Below, in pieces: positions 1 through 9,100 of a stretch of DNA of 34,225 bases. A program made the translations under genes and the position numbers. The stretch's first letter is position 1. Every line of letters begins with the position of its first letter. The notes under the pieces were generated by a model. It was not told the origin of the DNA. It saw nothing but the letters and a program-made list of their open reading frames with translations, and made no database searches. The stretch is from Symploca sp. SIO2C1 (GTDB taxonomy: Bacteria; Cyanobacteriota; Cyanobacteriia; Cyanobacteriales; Coleofasciculaceae). The DNA is taken from positions 1 through 34,225 of the forward strand of contig JAAHGL010000067.1 in the NCBI GenBank assembly GCA_010692635.1, in the 5' to 3' direction.

Positions 1-260
1 TTTTGTTTAGTTATAAAGAATTAAAAGATATGGATAAAGGTGATCGTATTAGAGCCTGTTATCAACACGCTTGTTTACGCTTTGTATGTCGTGAACAAAT
101 GACCAATGAATCTTTACGAAAAAGATTTGTAATTAATGACAAAAACTATTCTATGGCTTCAAGAATTATTACAGATACAATTAATGAACAGTTAATCAAG
201 CCTTATGATCCTGAAAATAAATCTAAGAAACACGCCAAATATGTACCTTTTTGGGCGTAA
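1..260 (+). CDS. ATP-binding/AlbA_2-type transcriptional regulator, C-terminal end only (5' truncated by window)
   Basis: The reading frame is open at the left edge and stops at 258-260. The roughly 85 visible residues contain DRIRACYQHACLRFV, an MTNESLRKRF stretch, and end in KPYDPENKSKKHAKYVPFWA. From memory this matches the winged-helix tail of the large 'ATP-binding protein / RecG-like putative transcriptional regulator' family, which has an AlbA_2 DNA-binding domain and a HATPase_c_4 domain upstream. Those domains lie outside the window. The first in-frame TTG at position 3 is not a real start. A 9-bp AT-rich hairpin lies directly downstream of the stop. Family call is moderately sure; function in this organism is unknown. 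Confidence 0.65.
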   Translation, partial: LFSYKELKDMDKGDRIRACYQHACLRFVCREQMTNESLRKRFVINDKNYSMASRIITDTINEQLIKPYDPENKSKKHAKYVPFWA

Positions 261-264
261 TTAT

Positions 265-288
265 CTATGATAATAGATTTTATCATAG
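265..288 (+). terminator. AT-rich hairpin just downstream of the first gene
   Basis: CTATGATAA (265-273) pairs perfectly with TTATCATAG (280-288) across a 6-nt loop, starting 5 bases after the stop codon. The position suggests transcript-end processing or termination, but there is no strong U-tract, so this is a weak terminator call. Confidence 0.4.
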
Positions 289-479
289 GAATTGCTTATG
301 TGACTGTTATGTGACTGGTGAGGTAAAATCTCCAAATTAATGAGCTAATTAAATCGCTGAAAACGTTATATATCATAGGTTATAGCTGATGAAGTGTAAA
401 ATGTCTTTATGTGATTTACGTTATCTATCGAATTCAGATTAATATCACAGGTAGTGGTTTTGATTAAAAATTGTTGTAA

Positions 480-503
480 AAATACGCTACATATAGCGTA
501 TTT
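480..503. terminator. Perfect 10-bp stem with CATA tetraloop, possible bidirectional terminator
   Basis: AAATACGCTA / CATA / TAGCGTATTT, flanked by AA on the left and GG on the right. Stem and loop are directly visible; the terminator role is inferred from position between two genes. Confidence 0.35.
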
Positions 504-654
504 GGCATGTTTTAGTCTAAAGTCCAGTAAACCCTGCTCAAAGGTATCTTGTAGAGTAATCGCATCTTGACAGAGTTACCCTTTTTATAGGAACAACCTT
601 GATTAATATAGATATAAGCAAAATCAAGCTGACTTGTGGATGGTATCAAAAACA

Positions 655-1278
655 ATGGTTGCGATCGTCCAAAAACCTTTAGCCTTCGAGGAATTTCTAA
701 ACTGGGATGACAGTTCCGGTAGGTCATTCGAGCTTTTCCAGGGAGTTGCCATGCCTCTCAGTGAACCCACAGCCAAACATGAAGATGTTGTTGATGGGCT
801 TTGTCGCTTCCTGAACAACCATTGCCAAAACTTGAATCTACCTTATGTTCCCCGTCAGAACAAACAAGTTAGGTTGAATAACGCCCCTGGTGAAAATGAA
901 TCCAGTCGTAAAGCTGATATTGTGGTATTCACCAAAGAAGAATGGCAAAGAATGCGTCAAAGTTCAGCGTCTGCGGCAGCATATGTGCCACCACCCCTGG
1001 TAATTGAAGTTGAAAGTACTAATTGGCGGGACGATTACCGCATTAAATTAAATGAGTACGAAACATTAGGGATTCCGGAGTACTGGATTGTTGATTATGC
1101 TGGACTCGGAGGCATTCAATATATTGGCTCTCCTAAACAACCCACTGTAACTATCAATCGTTTAATTAATGATGAATATCAAGCAGAGCGATATCAAGGA
1201 GATGCAGCAATTCTGTCTCGATTATTTCCTCAGTTAGAACTCACAACTGATCAAATTGTGGCGTTTACCGAAAGTTAG
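655..1278 (+). CDS. Uma2 family (DUF820) putative restriction-like endonuclease
   Basis: About 207 residues, the normal size for Uma2/DUF820 proteins, which are extremely numerous in filamentous cyanobacteria and adopt a PD-(D/E)XK nuclease fold. The family hallmarks are visible: N-terminal PLAFEEFLNWDD, then RSFELFQG, KADIVVF (acidic metal ligand), PPPLVIEVES (E-x-E of the nuclease core), and YRIKLNEYETLGIPEYWIVD. The frame extends upstream to a TTG at 634 and an ATG at 640. I prefer the ATG at 655 because family members usually begin close to the PL.FEEFL motif. There is no obvious Shine-Dalgarno. Biological role of the family is not settled. Downstream is a remnant of a palindromic repeat. 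Confidence 0.85.
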   Translation: MVAIVQKPLAFEEFLNWDDSSGRSFELFQGVAMPLSEPTAKHEDVVDGLCRFLNNHCQNLNLPYVPRQNKQVRLNNAPGENESSRKADIVVFTKEEWQRMRQSSASAAAYVPPPLVIEVESTNWRDDYRIKLNEYETLGIPEYWIVDYAGLGGIQYIGSPKQPTVTINRLINDEYQAERYQGDAAILSRLFPQLELTTDQIVAFTES

Positions 1279-1337
1279 TTTGATTATTGATTGCCTTGAT
1301 TATCTTAATTACCGTCACAGTGCGATCGCTTTCTCTT

Positions 1338-1400
1338 GTAGGTTGGGTGGAGCTTGCGCGGAACCCAACAAGCACCTATCATATTGGGTTTCGCTTGTAG
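1338..1400. repeat. Partial copy of the cyanobacterial 'GGTTGGGT...' palindromic repeat
   Basis: TAGGTTGGGTGGAGCTTGCG is followed by inverted AACCCAAC and then ATTGGGTTTCGCTT. A related, more complete copy lies near 11058-11134. The right-hand arm of the usual palindrome (...ACCCAACCTAC) is absent here, so this is a decayed copy. Confidence 0.55.
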
Positions 1401-1520
1401 TAGGCAGTATGTGGAGCAAGTGATACAATTAAGAATGCAGTCAAGAGATCTGACCTTTTCGGATCGCGGAAGCGTGGTCTTCCCTTGGCTGATTTTAATT
1501 TTAAAGGGATATAAAGCAGC

Positions 1521-2213
1521 ATGTATCTACTGTACGTAGATGAGTCTGGTACAACCCACGACAAAAATCAACAGTATTTCGTGCTAGCCGGATTTTGCGT
1601 ATTTGAGCGACAAGGATACTGGATTGCCAACCAACTCGACCAAATTGCAGCTAGGTTTGATCCTGCTGACCCAACAACAGTTGAGTTGCATGGTAGTCCA
1701 ATGTTCGGAGGAAGAGGAAGGTGGAGAAGTCATCCCAAAGAAGATAGACACCAAGCAATTGAAGATGCTTTGAGGGTTTTCCTTAAATCTCATCGCAGCA
1801 ATCGACTTTTTGCAAGCGTGATAAAGAAATCTGCGGTATCTCCGAAAGACCCCGTTGAATTAGCATTTGAGCAATTAGCGAGTAGATTTGACAAGTACTT
1901 AATGAGATTGCATAGGAATGGTGATACACAACGAGGAATCATTATATTTGATAAATCAACTTATGAGACAACAATTCAATCTTTGGCAACTGATTTCAGA
2001 ACAATTGGATACACTTGGGGTGTGATCAGAAACTTCTCAGAAGTACCTCTGTTTTTGGATTCAAAAGCATCAAGATTAATTCAACTTGCTGATTTAGTTG
2101 CTTACGCTGTTTTTAGGTATTTTGAAAAGGGGGACAATAGATTTTTCCCTATCATTGAACCTCGGTTTGATTCAGAAGGTGGTATAGTTCACGGGTTACA
2201 CATCATGCAATGA
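1521..2213 (+). CDS. DUF3800 domain-containing protein
   Basis: 230 residues, full length for DUF3800. The family features are visible: N-terminal YLLYVDESG (first acidic residue, Asp7), a central RGIIIFDKS, and SRLIQLADLVAYAVFRYF (QLAD motif). The arrangement resembles an RNase H-like acidic site. DUF3800 proteins occur widely near mobile and defence genes but have no firmly established function. The ATG at 1521 starts right at the conserved YVDESG motif, preceded by AAAGGGA, a plausible ribosome site. The next gene is convergent on the opposite strand, with only 30 bp between stops. Confidence 0.85.
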   Translation: MYLLYVDESGTTHDKNQQYFVLAGFCVFERQGYWIANQLDQIAARFDPADPTTVELHGSPMFGGRGRWRSHPKEDRHQAIEDALRVFLKSHRSNRLFASVIKKSAVSPKDPVELAFEQLASRFDKYLMRLHRNGDTQRGIIIFDKSTYETTIQSLATDFRTIGYTWGVIRNFSEVPLFLDSKASRLIQLADLVAYAVFRYFEKGDNRFFPIIEPRFDSEGGIVHGLHIMQ

Positions 2214-2243
2214 ATCACCAGGCAATTGCAGTAATATGATCCA

Positions 2244-3986
2244 TCACTTTTTCGTTAACCGCCATACTCCATCCCAATCTTTAGCAAGGGGATTTTCCCG
2301 TAGGGTTTGCACTCGCTGGAGGTAGAGGGTTGCTGGCGGATCAGTTGTATTAATCTGCAAGCATTTCTCAAAAGACTGCTGCGCCTGCTCCCAATCCTGT
2401 TGCCGATAGGCTTTTAAACCTTGCTCAAAAGTATCTCGTAAAGCGATCGCATTTCGACTAAGTTCCCCTTTGCGTCCCAGCAATTGGTAAACTCTTACTG
2501 GTTCTTGTTTACCCACTACCTGAATCAAATCCAGTTCTCTCGCTTCAACTGCCTCAGCTGCCATCTGGTAGGTTTCTTCTGCAATTATTACCTGAGTACC
2601 GTATTGTTTGCTAACCCCTTTGAGGCGGGAAGCCGTGTTTACGGTATCCCCCATAACTGTATAAGACTTGGCAGCTTCTGAACCCATGTTGCCGACTACC
2701 AACGAACCGGTGGCAATACCAATATGTAGGTTGACTGGTGGTTGTGCAGTTTTACCCGTAGCCTCAGCCATCAGCTGACGGAGCTGTTCTAATCGAGCAA
2801 TTTGCTCTAAAGCAGCGTAACAAGCTAGTTGAGCATGATTCGTTTCACCGGTAAACGGGGGACCCCAAAACCCCATCACCATAGTGCGGATAAACTTATC
2901 GATGACACCGGAATAGTCTGAGATGGGAGCCGACATCAAGGTTAAATATTGATTAGTGACTTGCACTAATTCATCTGGAGTTAGGGTATCGGCGATGGTA
3001 TTAAAGCCATCAATATCGGAAAAGAAGACTGTCATAACTTGCCTTTCCCCCTGGGTATGAGCACCTGTAGAGTTATCCATCAGGCTTTTCACTACCCGTG
3101 GATCGACATATTTACCAAAGGTATCTTCCAGCTTTTTCTTGAGTCTGAGTTCTTCTACCATCGTGTTGAAGGAGCGCGCAAGGGAACCAATTTCATCTGT
3201 TGTAGTTACTTCTACCTGAGCGTCTAAATTCCCTTGACGGATGGCTCGAGTACTCCGAGTCAGTCGGCGCACAGGTTGGACTAAACCAAGGGTAACCATT
3301 GATGCAGATAACAAACCAAATCCAGTAGCAAAGGTAGCGACAAAACGACTCAGGTTTTGGACGGATTTCTGATGTGCCTCCGCTGCTCGTGCGGCTTCGA
3401 CGGTGAACTGTTCTAGTTCGAGGAAAATCTCTCCAATTTCCTCATTAAAGTGATCTGCTTCTGTTTCTAACCCTGCTTCTAATTGATGCGCTTTCTCGAA
3501 CTCCGATGCGGCAAGCAGCTTAAATACAGCCACGGTATGATCGTGGAATTCCTGGTGCTCTGCTGCAATTTGCTCTAGTATTGGCTTAAGCTGAGTCCAC
3601 TTTTGCCGATTAGCACTAATCTGAGCTTGGTTGGCTGCCTGGTTAACGAGTTGAGTAAGTTGTGCTAAATCCTCATCCACGCGATCGCTTCGTTCTTCAA
3701 ACAGTCTCTTCTCTTCTTCAATGCGCTTCAGATCCAGAGGTTCTATTTCATAAAGCTTCAGAATCCTTTCGGAGTGCCGCTCTTGTTCAAAAACATGAAG
3801 ATTCGTTTTAGCGATAAAGTTGGTAATAGGAATAGTGTAGTTGGCTAAACCTGCAATTTCCTGATTCACCTTTTGGAGTCGATTAGAGGAAACATAAACC
3901 ACCAACAACATTAACCCCAGCATACTCGTGGCAATGCCGAAAATTTTGATACCGATAGAAATTCCCCACCGCTTTCGAGTAACCAT
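2244..3986 (-). CDS. Membrane HAMP / class III nucleotide cyclase with degenerate metal site and TPR-like tail
   Basis: 580 residues. Order: a first membrane helix (about 12-33), a periplasmic four-helix-like region, a second helix (about 213-236), a HAMP linker (about 237-290), a class III cyclase homology domain (about 313-500) and a C-terminal TPR-like segment ending ADWDGVW-type (KDWDGVWRLTKK). The first metal Asp is present (FFSDIDGF, Asp324), as are the adenine-type Lys364 and Thr443 and the transition-state pair Asn450/Arg454 (VNTASRL). The second metal site, normally DKF(I/V)GD, reads DKFIRT: the conserved Gly-Asp is Arg367-Thr368. Loss of that Asp would be expected to cripple two-metal catalysis. 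Either the enzyme is inactive, it dimerises with another cyclase, or it is a sensor/binding protein. The start at the ATG at 3986 precedes the basic N-terminus. Confidence 0.88.
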   Translation of the reverse strand: MVTRKRWGISIGIKIFGIATSMLGLMLLVVYVSSNRLQKVNQEIAGLANYTIPITNFIAKTNLHVFEQERHSERILKLYEIEPLDLKRIEEEKRLFEERSDRVDEDLAQLTQLVNQAANQAQISANRQKWTQLKPILEQIAAEHQEFHDHTVAVFKLLAASEFEKAHQLEAGLETEADHFNEEIGEIFLELEQFTVEAARAAEAHQKSVQNLSRFVATFATGFGLLSASMVTLGLVQPVRRLTRSTRAIRQGNLDAQVEVTTTDEIGSLARSFNTMVEELRLKKKLEDTFGKYVDPRVVKSLMDNSTGAHTQGERQVMTVFFSDIDGFNTIADTLTPDELVQVTNQYLTLMSAPISDYSGVIDKFIRTMVMGFWGPPFTGETNHAQLACYAALEQIARLEQLRQLMAEATGKTAQPPVNLHIGIATGSLVVGNMGSEAAKSYTVMGDTVNTASRLKGVSKQYGTQVIIAEETYQMAAEAVEARELDLIQVVGKQEPVRVYQLLGRKGELSRNAIALRDTFEQGLKAYRQQDWEQAQQSFEKCLQINTTDPPATLYLQRVQTLRENPLAKDWDGVWRLTKK

Positions 3987-4290
3987 TTTTGAGGCTCAAT
4001 TGCCAACTCCTAAACTGCTTTGATTCAGACTCGGTTGATTCTGCAAGTGCTTGCTATTGAATTTTTCAGTAGTGGCTCTGTTTGCTCAGGATGGTTTGCT
4101 CATTAAAAGGCAAAAGGCAACGAGTGAACGAAATTTACAGTGGCTTTCAAGAAATAAGGCTCCAAGGCAGAGGGCAGAAGGCAGAGGGCTCCAAGGGAAG
4201 AGGATTTGACAAAAGTTTCGACCCTCATTACTCATTACTCATTACTCATTACTCAAAAAAGCTCTCTCTCAGTATTTTAGCTTTTTGGTA
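3987..4290. other. Intergenic region with short tandem repeats
   Basis: Upstream of the HAMP-cyclase (-). No credible gene. It contains a GGCAGAG/GGCAGAAG tract at about 4165-4187 and CTCATTA repeated 4.4 times at 4224-4254. A 78-codon open frame across it is made largely of these repeats. Confidence 0.6.
4224..4254. repeat. Heptamer tandem repeat (CTCATTA)n
   Basis: Four full perfect units plus a partial one. Period 7, like most tandem tracts in this window (STRR-type). Confidence 0.85.
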
Positions 4291-5850
4291 TCAACCTCCA
4301 CTAACCAGATACAAATAGTACCTTTCATCATCAACAAAACTTTTAGTAAATTTCGCTAAGGGAGATATACTCAGATCATCTCTTGAACTATCGAGTTCAT
4401 AGTTGAGGATTAGTAGGATCTCTGTTTGATTTTGCTGGATAAGTTGGCTGATTTGCTCTAGAACTTCAGTAGAAGTTACATCCTGTCTTTGGGTATTGAA
4501 ACGCACAAAACCCCATATACTCTTACTTTCTGGATAATAAATTTTTCGATTCAGATAACCAGCTATGGGGGAGACTGCGACATCTCGGCTACCGACGATG
4601 AACTTTTGCTCTAGCTGCTGGCTTTGGATAAAGTTGGCAGTTTCTCGGCTAGCTGAATAAGGTACAAAGAAGTCGCGGGTAAAAGCAATCATTCCTGCTA
4701 TTACCTGAGCCGTTAAAATTATGGTGATCAAGGCTGTTTTATACTTGGCAACAAATTCTAACCAACTTATGAGAACTTGCTGTAGCTTCTTGGGTAGCTG
4801 CTTAATCGGTTTAATCAATAAATTAGATTTGGGGTAATAACTAGCAATCCATAAAGCAACAATCAATAAAATATATAAATGCCCGTGGTGTCTTAAGGAA
4901 CCGAAAAACTTGACATAGGTCAGTAGTAAGATTTCCATTGTACCAAATAGGTACAAGAACAAAGCGAATGGCTTCTTAATCAGCAAGGTTGAGACAAAGA
5001 GCAATAAAATCAAAGAAAGGACAGCGAAGATTACTAAATCTAGATATCTGGAGCTAGGAACTAAAATTAAAATATGACTATTCCAAATTCTAGTTACTAC
5101 TGCTGCTAGATGCTGAGGGTCAAATTGTAGCATCCAGCCACTAAGTCCCCCTTGGGATGTGGCATCTGCATGAGGAATTATTTGTGCCAACGAGCTAAGA
5201 ATACCTAGAATAAAGATAAAGAGACTAGCAATAATATTAGTTTTGCTAGCTGTGGAGCTATAACCAAATCTTGTGCTTAAACAATATTCTCCCATGAGAT
5301 TTAGTCCCAGCGCCGTAGCAATGAACAGACAGTAAGCATTAGTATTTGCCATCAGCAAGAGAATGACAGCTAGGAGGAGATAATCCTGTTTCCTACGCTC
5401 AAACAGAGTACAGAAAACAAACAGTAATAATATACCAATGGCGTAGTTCTTACTAATGACTAGATATTCATAGATGGAAAAGTACCCAAAGCTAAATAAG
5501 ACTTTATGTAACCTGGTAAATGGTGAGTATCTGACAAATAAATAGACAAAGCCAGTACCAAGCAACAAATGAAGAATTTGCATGAATACTGGTTTGTCAG
5601 TAAATTTACTTACAACGTAGAGACAGAAGTACCACAGCCCTGGATGACCTTCATACCTCATTTGATAAAATAGCTCTAACAGCGAGTCACTATCTCTGCC
5701 AACCATCCAAACATGCAATTCATCTCGCCACATCGCATGGTTGAGGATACCGACTAATCCTAGCAAGAAATATATGGAGACTAAGAGTAAGATGAACTTG
5801 TGATTTGTTTTGGGTATTGGCTTTGATTGTGGGATTGGAGGAGATGTCAT
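4291..5850 (-). CDS. GT-C superfamily membrane glycosyltransferase-like protein (copy 1)
   Basis: About 519 residues with ten or more hydrophobic helices. Close to the first helix is NHAMWRDELHVW, then EGHPGLWY. An acidic Asp-Glu pair in the first external loop is the pattern of GT-C / GT39-like polyprenyl-phosphate sugar transferases. The C-terminus is a soluble extracellular segment (VGSRDVAVSPIAGYLNRKIYYP...). It is a clear paralogue of the gene at 9391-10965. The frame is open to an ATG at 5943, but that codon and the one at 5874 lie inside a palindromic repeat (5861-6022). I chose the ATG at 5850 (MTSPP...), which aligns with the ATG of the paralogue (MVSPK...). Sugar and acceptor are unknown; general class fairly sure, activity inferred. 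Confidence 0.75.
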   Translation of the reverse strand: MTSPPIPQSKPIPKTNHKFILLLVSIYFLLGLVGILNHAMWRDELHVWMVGRDSDSLLELFYQMRYEGHPGLWYFCLYVVSKFTDKPVFMQILHLLLGTGFVYLFVRYSPFTRLHKVLFSFGYFSIYEYLVISKNYAIGILLLFVFCTLFERRKQDYLLLAVILLLMANTNAYCLFIATALGLNLMGEYCLSTRFGYSSTASKTNIIASLFIFILGILSSLAQIIPHADATSQGGLSGWMLQFDPQHLAAVVTRIWNSHILILVPSSRYLDLVIFAVLSLILLLFVSTLLIKKPFALFLYLFGTMEILLLTYVKFFGSLRHHGHLYILLIVALWIASYYPKSNLLIKPIKQLPKKLQQVLISWLEFVAKYKTALITIILTAQVIAGMIAFTRDFFVPYSASRETANFIQSQQLEQKFIVGSRDVAVSPIAGYLNRKIYYPESKSIWGFVRFNTQRQDVTSTEVLEQISQLIQQNQTEILLILNYELDSSRDDLSISPLAKFTKSFVDDERYYLYLVSGG

Positions 5851-5860
5851 TGCAGTTTTT

Positions 5861-6022
5861 GGTAGGGTGGGCATTGTTTGGTTAGGATATTTGTTATCCC
5901 ATCTCAATAATTCCAATGCCCACCATTGCCGATTTTTCGGCAATGATCTTTATGAAGTGAGGTGAGCATTGTGGTGAATCATATCGAAACTGTTTTGAAT
6001 TTTTGACAATGCCCACCCTACC
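5861..6022. repeat. MITE-like palindromic element with 16-bp perfect terminal inverted repeats
   Basis: GGTAGGGTGGGCATTG (5861-5876) is the exact inverse of CAATGCCCACCCTACC (6007-6022). Internal shorter copies (CAATGCCCACC near 5915 and GGTGAGCATTG near 5960) make nested hairpins. It sits directly upstream of the chosen start of the GT-C gene and contains that frame's 5' extension. Confidence 0.8.
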
Positions 6023-6108
6023 ACTTTACGAGTCATACTAAATCCGCCTATTCTACCTCCGTTATCATCCCAATGTTTTTCTCCTCCTTTTCTTTGTACT
6101 TCTTAGTA

Positions 6109-9100
6109 TCAATTGCGGAAATTGTTGCAATCAACCGCTGGAATCCACTCACCGTGGGGTGTCACTGTTGGTACTTCAGCAGCGAGATATAATTGCCCGT
6201 CAGGAGTTCTGACTATTCCTTGGGCTTCGATAATTCGTTGGGGAGTGGTACTGGTAGGATTAGTATTAGTCTCAACCTCATTACCCCTTTCTTCCAAGGA
6301 GTCGAAGGTAACCCAATTACTCACTGTCGCATCTGCATCCAGCATCTCTGTAGGATTCTGGGGAATTCCACCACGTCCTGTAAGATAAAAGCTACTTTGC
6401 CGGAAGGGGTCACCGGAAGTGCAACGACGGTCGATTAGTTTGGTAGCATCTACTAAGTTGGAGGGTAAGTCTACCAAGCCTTGAGTGACATCAATCGGGA
6501 AAAGCAGATTGAGGATAAACTCACCATCGAAGCCGAATTCGGAACTAGCGGTGATATCACTTAAGGGAGTAAGGCGATCGCGAAATTGCAAACCAAAGAT
6601 ACCCTGAGTAGTAATGGTAATATTTCCCCCCTTACCGTTGAAGGCATTGGCAGTGATGTCGCTATTTTCTCTGGGGACACCGATAACGAAATCAGCATTG
6701 ATGGAGATGTCACCCCCATCCCCACCAGCACCAGCTTCTCCAGCAGTGGTGGAAATTTTGCTGTTGTCGCGCATGAGTAATAAATCCCCCACCCACAGAG
6801 TAATATTGCCACCGTCACCGGATAGGGTAGTAGTTTGGATGCTACTACGATTAGTTTCCAGATTTTGGCGAGTATCGATGGTGATATCACCAGCTGCACC
6901 ATTACCCTCACTCACAGAGGAAATAAAGGCATCATTTAAGAGCAGTGAGCCAGCACTAATCTGAATCACACCACCATCTCCTACTGCTCCTGAGCGCACT
7001 GCACTGAAGGCACTACTGGAGATGCCATTACTGCCAACGCCATTAAAGCGCACGATATCACTAGCAGTAATCCTCAAACTTCCAGCATTTCCTTTTCCGA
7101 GGGTGCTGGCAGACAGGAAAGCACCATTGGTAACTTCCAGAGAGCCGGTGGTTATTTCGATGCCACCACCATTCCCCACCGCTCCTGAGTTTACTTGGCT
7201 AGTGGCACCACTGGAGAAGCTATTACTACTAACACCATCAAAGCGCACGATATCACTAGCAGTAATCCTCAAACTTCCAGCATTTCCCTTTCCGAAGGTG
7301 CTGGCAGACAGGAAAGCACCATTGGTAACTTCCAGAGAGCCGGTGGTTATTTCAATCTCACCACCATTTCCCACTGCTCCTGAGTTTACTTGGCTAGAGA
7401 CTCCACTGGAGATGCCATCACTACCAACACCATCAAAGTGCACTGCATCTCTAGCAGTAATCTTCACTCTCCCAGCATTTCCCTCCCCCAAGGTGCTGGT
7501 ATTTAGTAAAGCACCATTAGTGACTTCCAGGGAGCCGGTGGTTATTTCAATCTCACCACCATTACCTATCGCTCCTGATTGAACTGAACTGAAAGCTCCA
7601 CTGGAGATGCCATCACTACCAACACCATCAAAGTGCACTGCATCTCTAGCAGTAATCTTCACTCTCCCAGCATTTCCCTCCCCCAAGGTGCTGGTATTTA
7701 GTAAAGCACCATTAGTGACTTCCAGGGAGCTGGTGGTTATTTCAATCTCACCACCATTACCTATCGCTCCTGATTGAACTGAACTGAAAGCTCCACTGGA
7801 GAAGCCATTACTGCCAACACCATCAAAACGTACTCTATCCCTAGCAGTAATCCTCAAACCTCTAGCATTTCCCTCTCCGAGGTTGCTGGCAGATAGGAAA
7901 GCACCATTGGTAACTTCCAGGGAGCCGGTGGTTATTTCAATCTCACCACCATTACCTATCGCTCCTGATTGAACTGAACTGAAAGCTCCACTGGAGAAGC
8001 TATTACTGCCAACACCATCAAAACGCACCCTATCCCTAGCAGTAATCTTCACTCTCCCAGCATTTCCCTCCCCTAGGTTGCTGGCAGACAATTGAGCGCC
8101 ATTGGTTACTTCCAGGGAACCAGTGGTTATTTCAATCTCACCACCATTCCCCACAGCTTCCAATGACACAGCACTGAAAATGAAGCTCGACTCGGAAACA
8201 GTAACTGTATCCGTGGCATTAATTTCAATATCTCCAGCTTGACTATCTACCGACCCATTACCTGGTGCTATCCCTGTAAAAAGTATACTTCCTCCCAGAA
8301 TATCTACCGTTTGAGCATTGATGACAATACTACCGCCACCTCCTGCCTGGTTCTCAATAACTGCTCCATTAAGTAAAGCATCAGCTCTGGCTACATTATC
8401 GGGAAAATTCAAGCTGAGATTATTACCATCCGTATTCAGCTCAACTGTTCCTGGTTCTGATAGTCCTCCTAACTCAACTCTACCCCCTGGAGCTTGCAAT
8501 TTTCCCTCTACCCTCACATCTCCACCTAAGAGCAGTAAACTCTTACCCCCTTCAACCTCAAGAGCAGCAAAACGATTGACAATTTCCGCTTGATTAGAGA
8601 GGCGGTTAAAAAAGAAGGCATCAGGATTAATGTTGAGTAAGTTACTCGTGTCAGGTTCTGAGGCGCTGAATCTTCCCGTATCACCCAACCCCACTGCATT
8701 AGCAGTAGTTGCAACAAACGAACCACCTACATCCAGTGCTGAGCCTTGCCCAAAAATAATGCCATTGGGATTAATTAGAAATAGATTAGGCTGAGAATCA
8801 CCAAAAGTGCCAAGTGTACCGAAAATTTCCGAAGGATTAACACCCGTTACTCGTGCCAGAATATTCTGGATAGCTGCATCAGGACTCTCAAAATAAGCTC
8901 CTCTGCCTGCTGCAACATTGAATTCGGTGAAACTATGAAATAGATTTTGCTCTCGTTGTGCTCCACCAGTAATTACTTCAATAGGCAAACCCAAGAAATC
9001 AGGTGTAACCTGAGAATTTTCACCAGCTCCCAGGGTGGTATCTGGCATAATATTGCTCTGAGCCAAGACAGGATTTCTAGCCAAAGCGACAACACCAGTG

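Larger units (their letters stand above)
261..654. other. Intergenic region, AT-rich, with two hairpins
   Basis: No convincing coding frame. It holds the hairpin at 265-288 and a second perfect 10-bp stem, AAATACGCTA (480-489) with TAGCGTATTT (494-503), loop CATA. The second stem is near-symmetric with A and T tracts on its flanks, so it could act as a bidirectional terminator or be a small repeat. It lies about 150 bp before the Uma2 gene. Confidence 0.5.

Noticed and set aside
1354-1539. Short frame upstream of the DUF3800 gene
   Set aside because: It lies on a palindromic repeat remnant and has no family resemblance; the DUF3800 start is well supported.
4082-4318. 78-codon plus-strand frame between the cyclase and the GT-C gene
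   Set aside because: Much of it is GGCAGAG and CTCATTA repeat; it overlaps the end of the GT-C gene and has no recognised content.
7022-7582. 186-codon plus-strand open frame opposite the FHA-type gene
   Set aside because: It is the complement of the 195-bp repeats, has a Pro/Leu-rich repetitive translation, and the minus-strand frame has a signal peptide and known domains.
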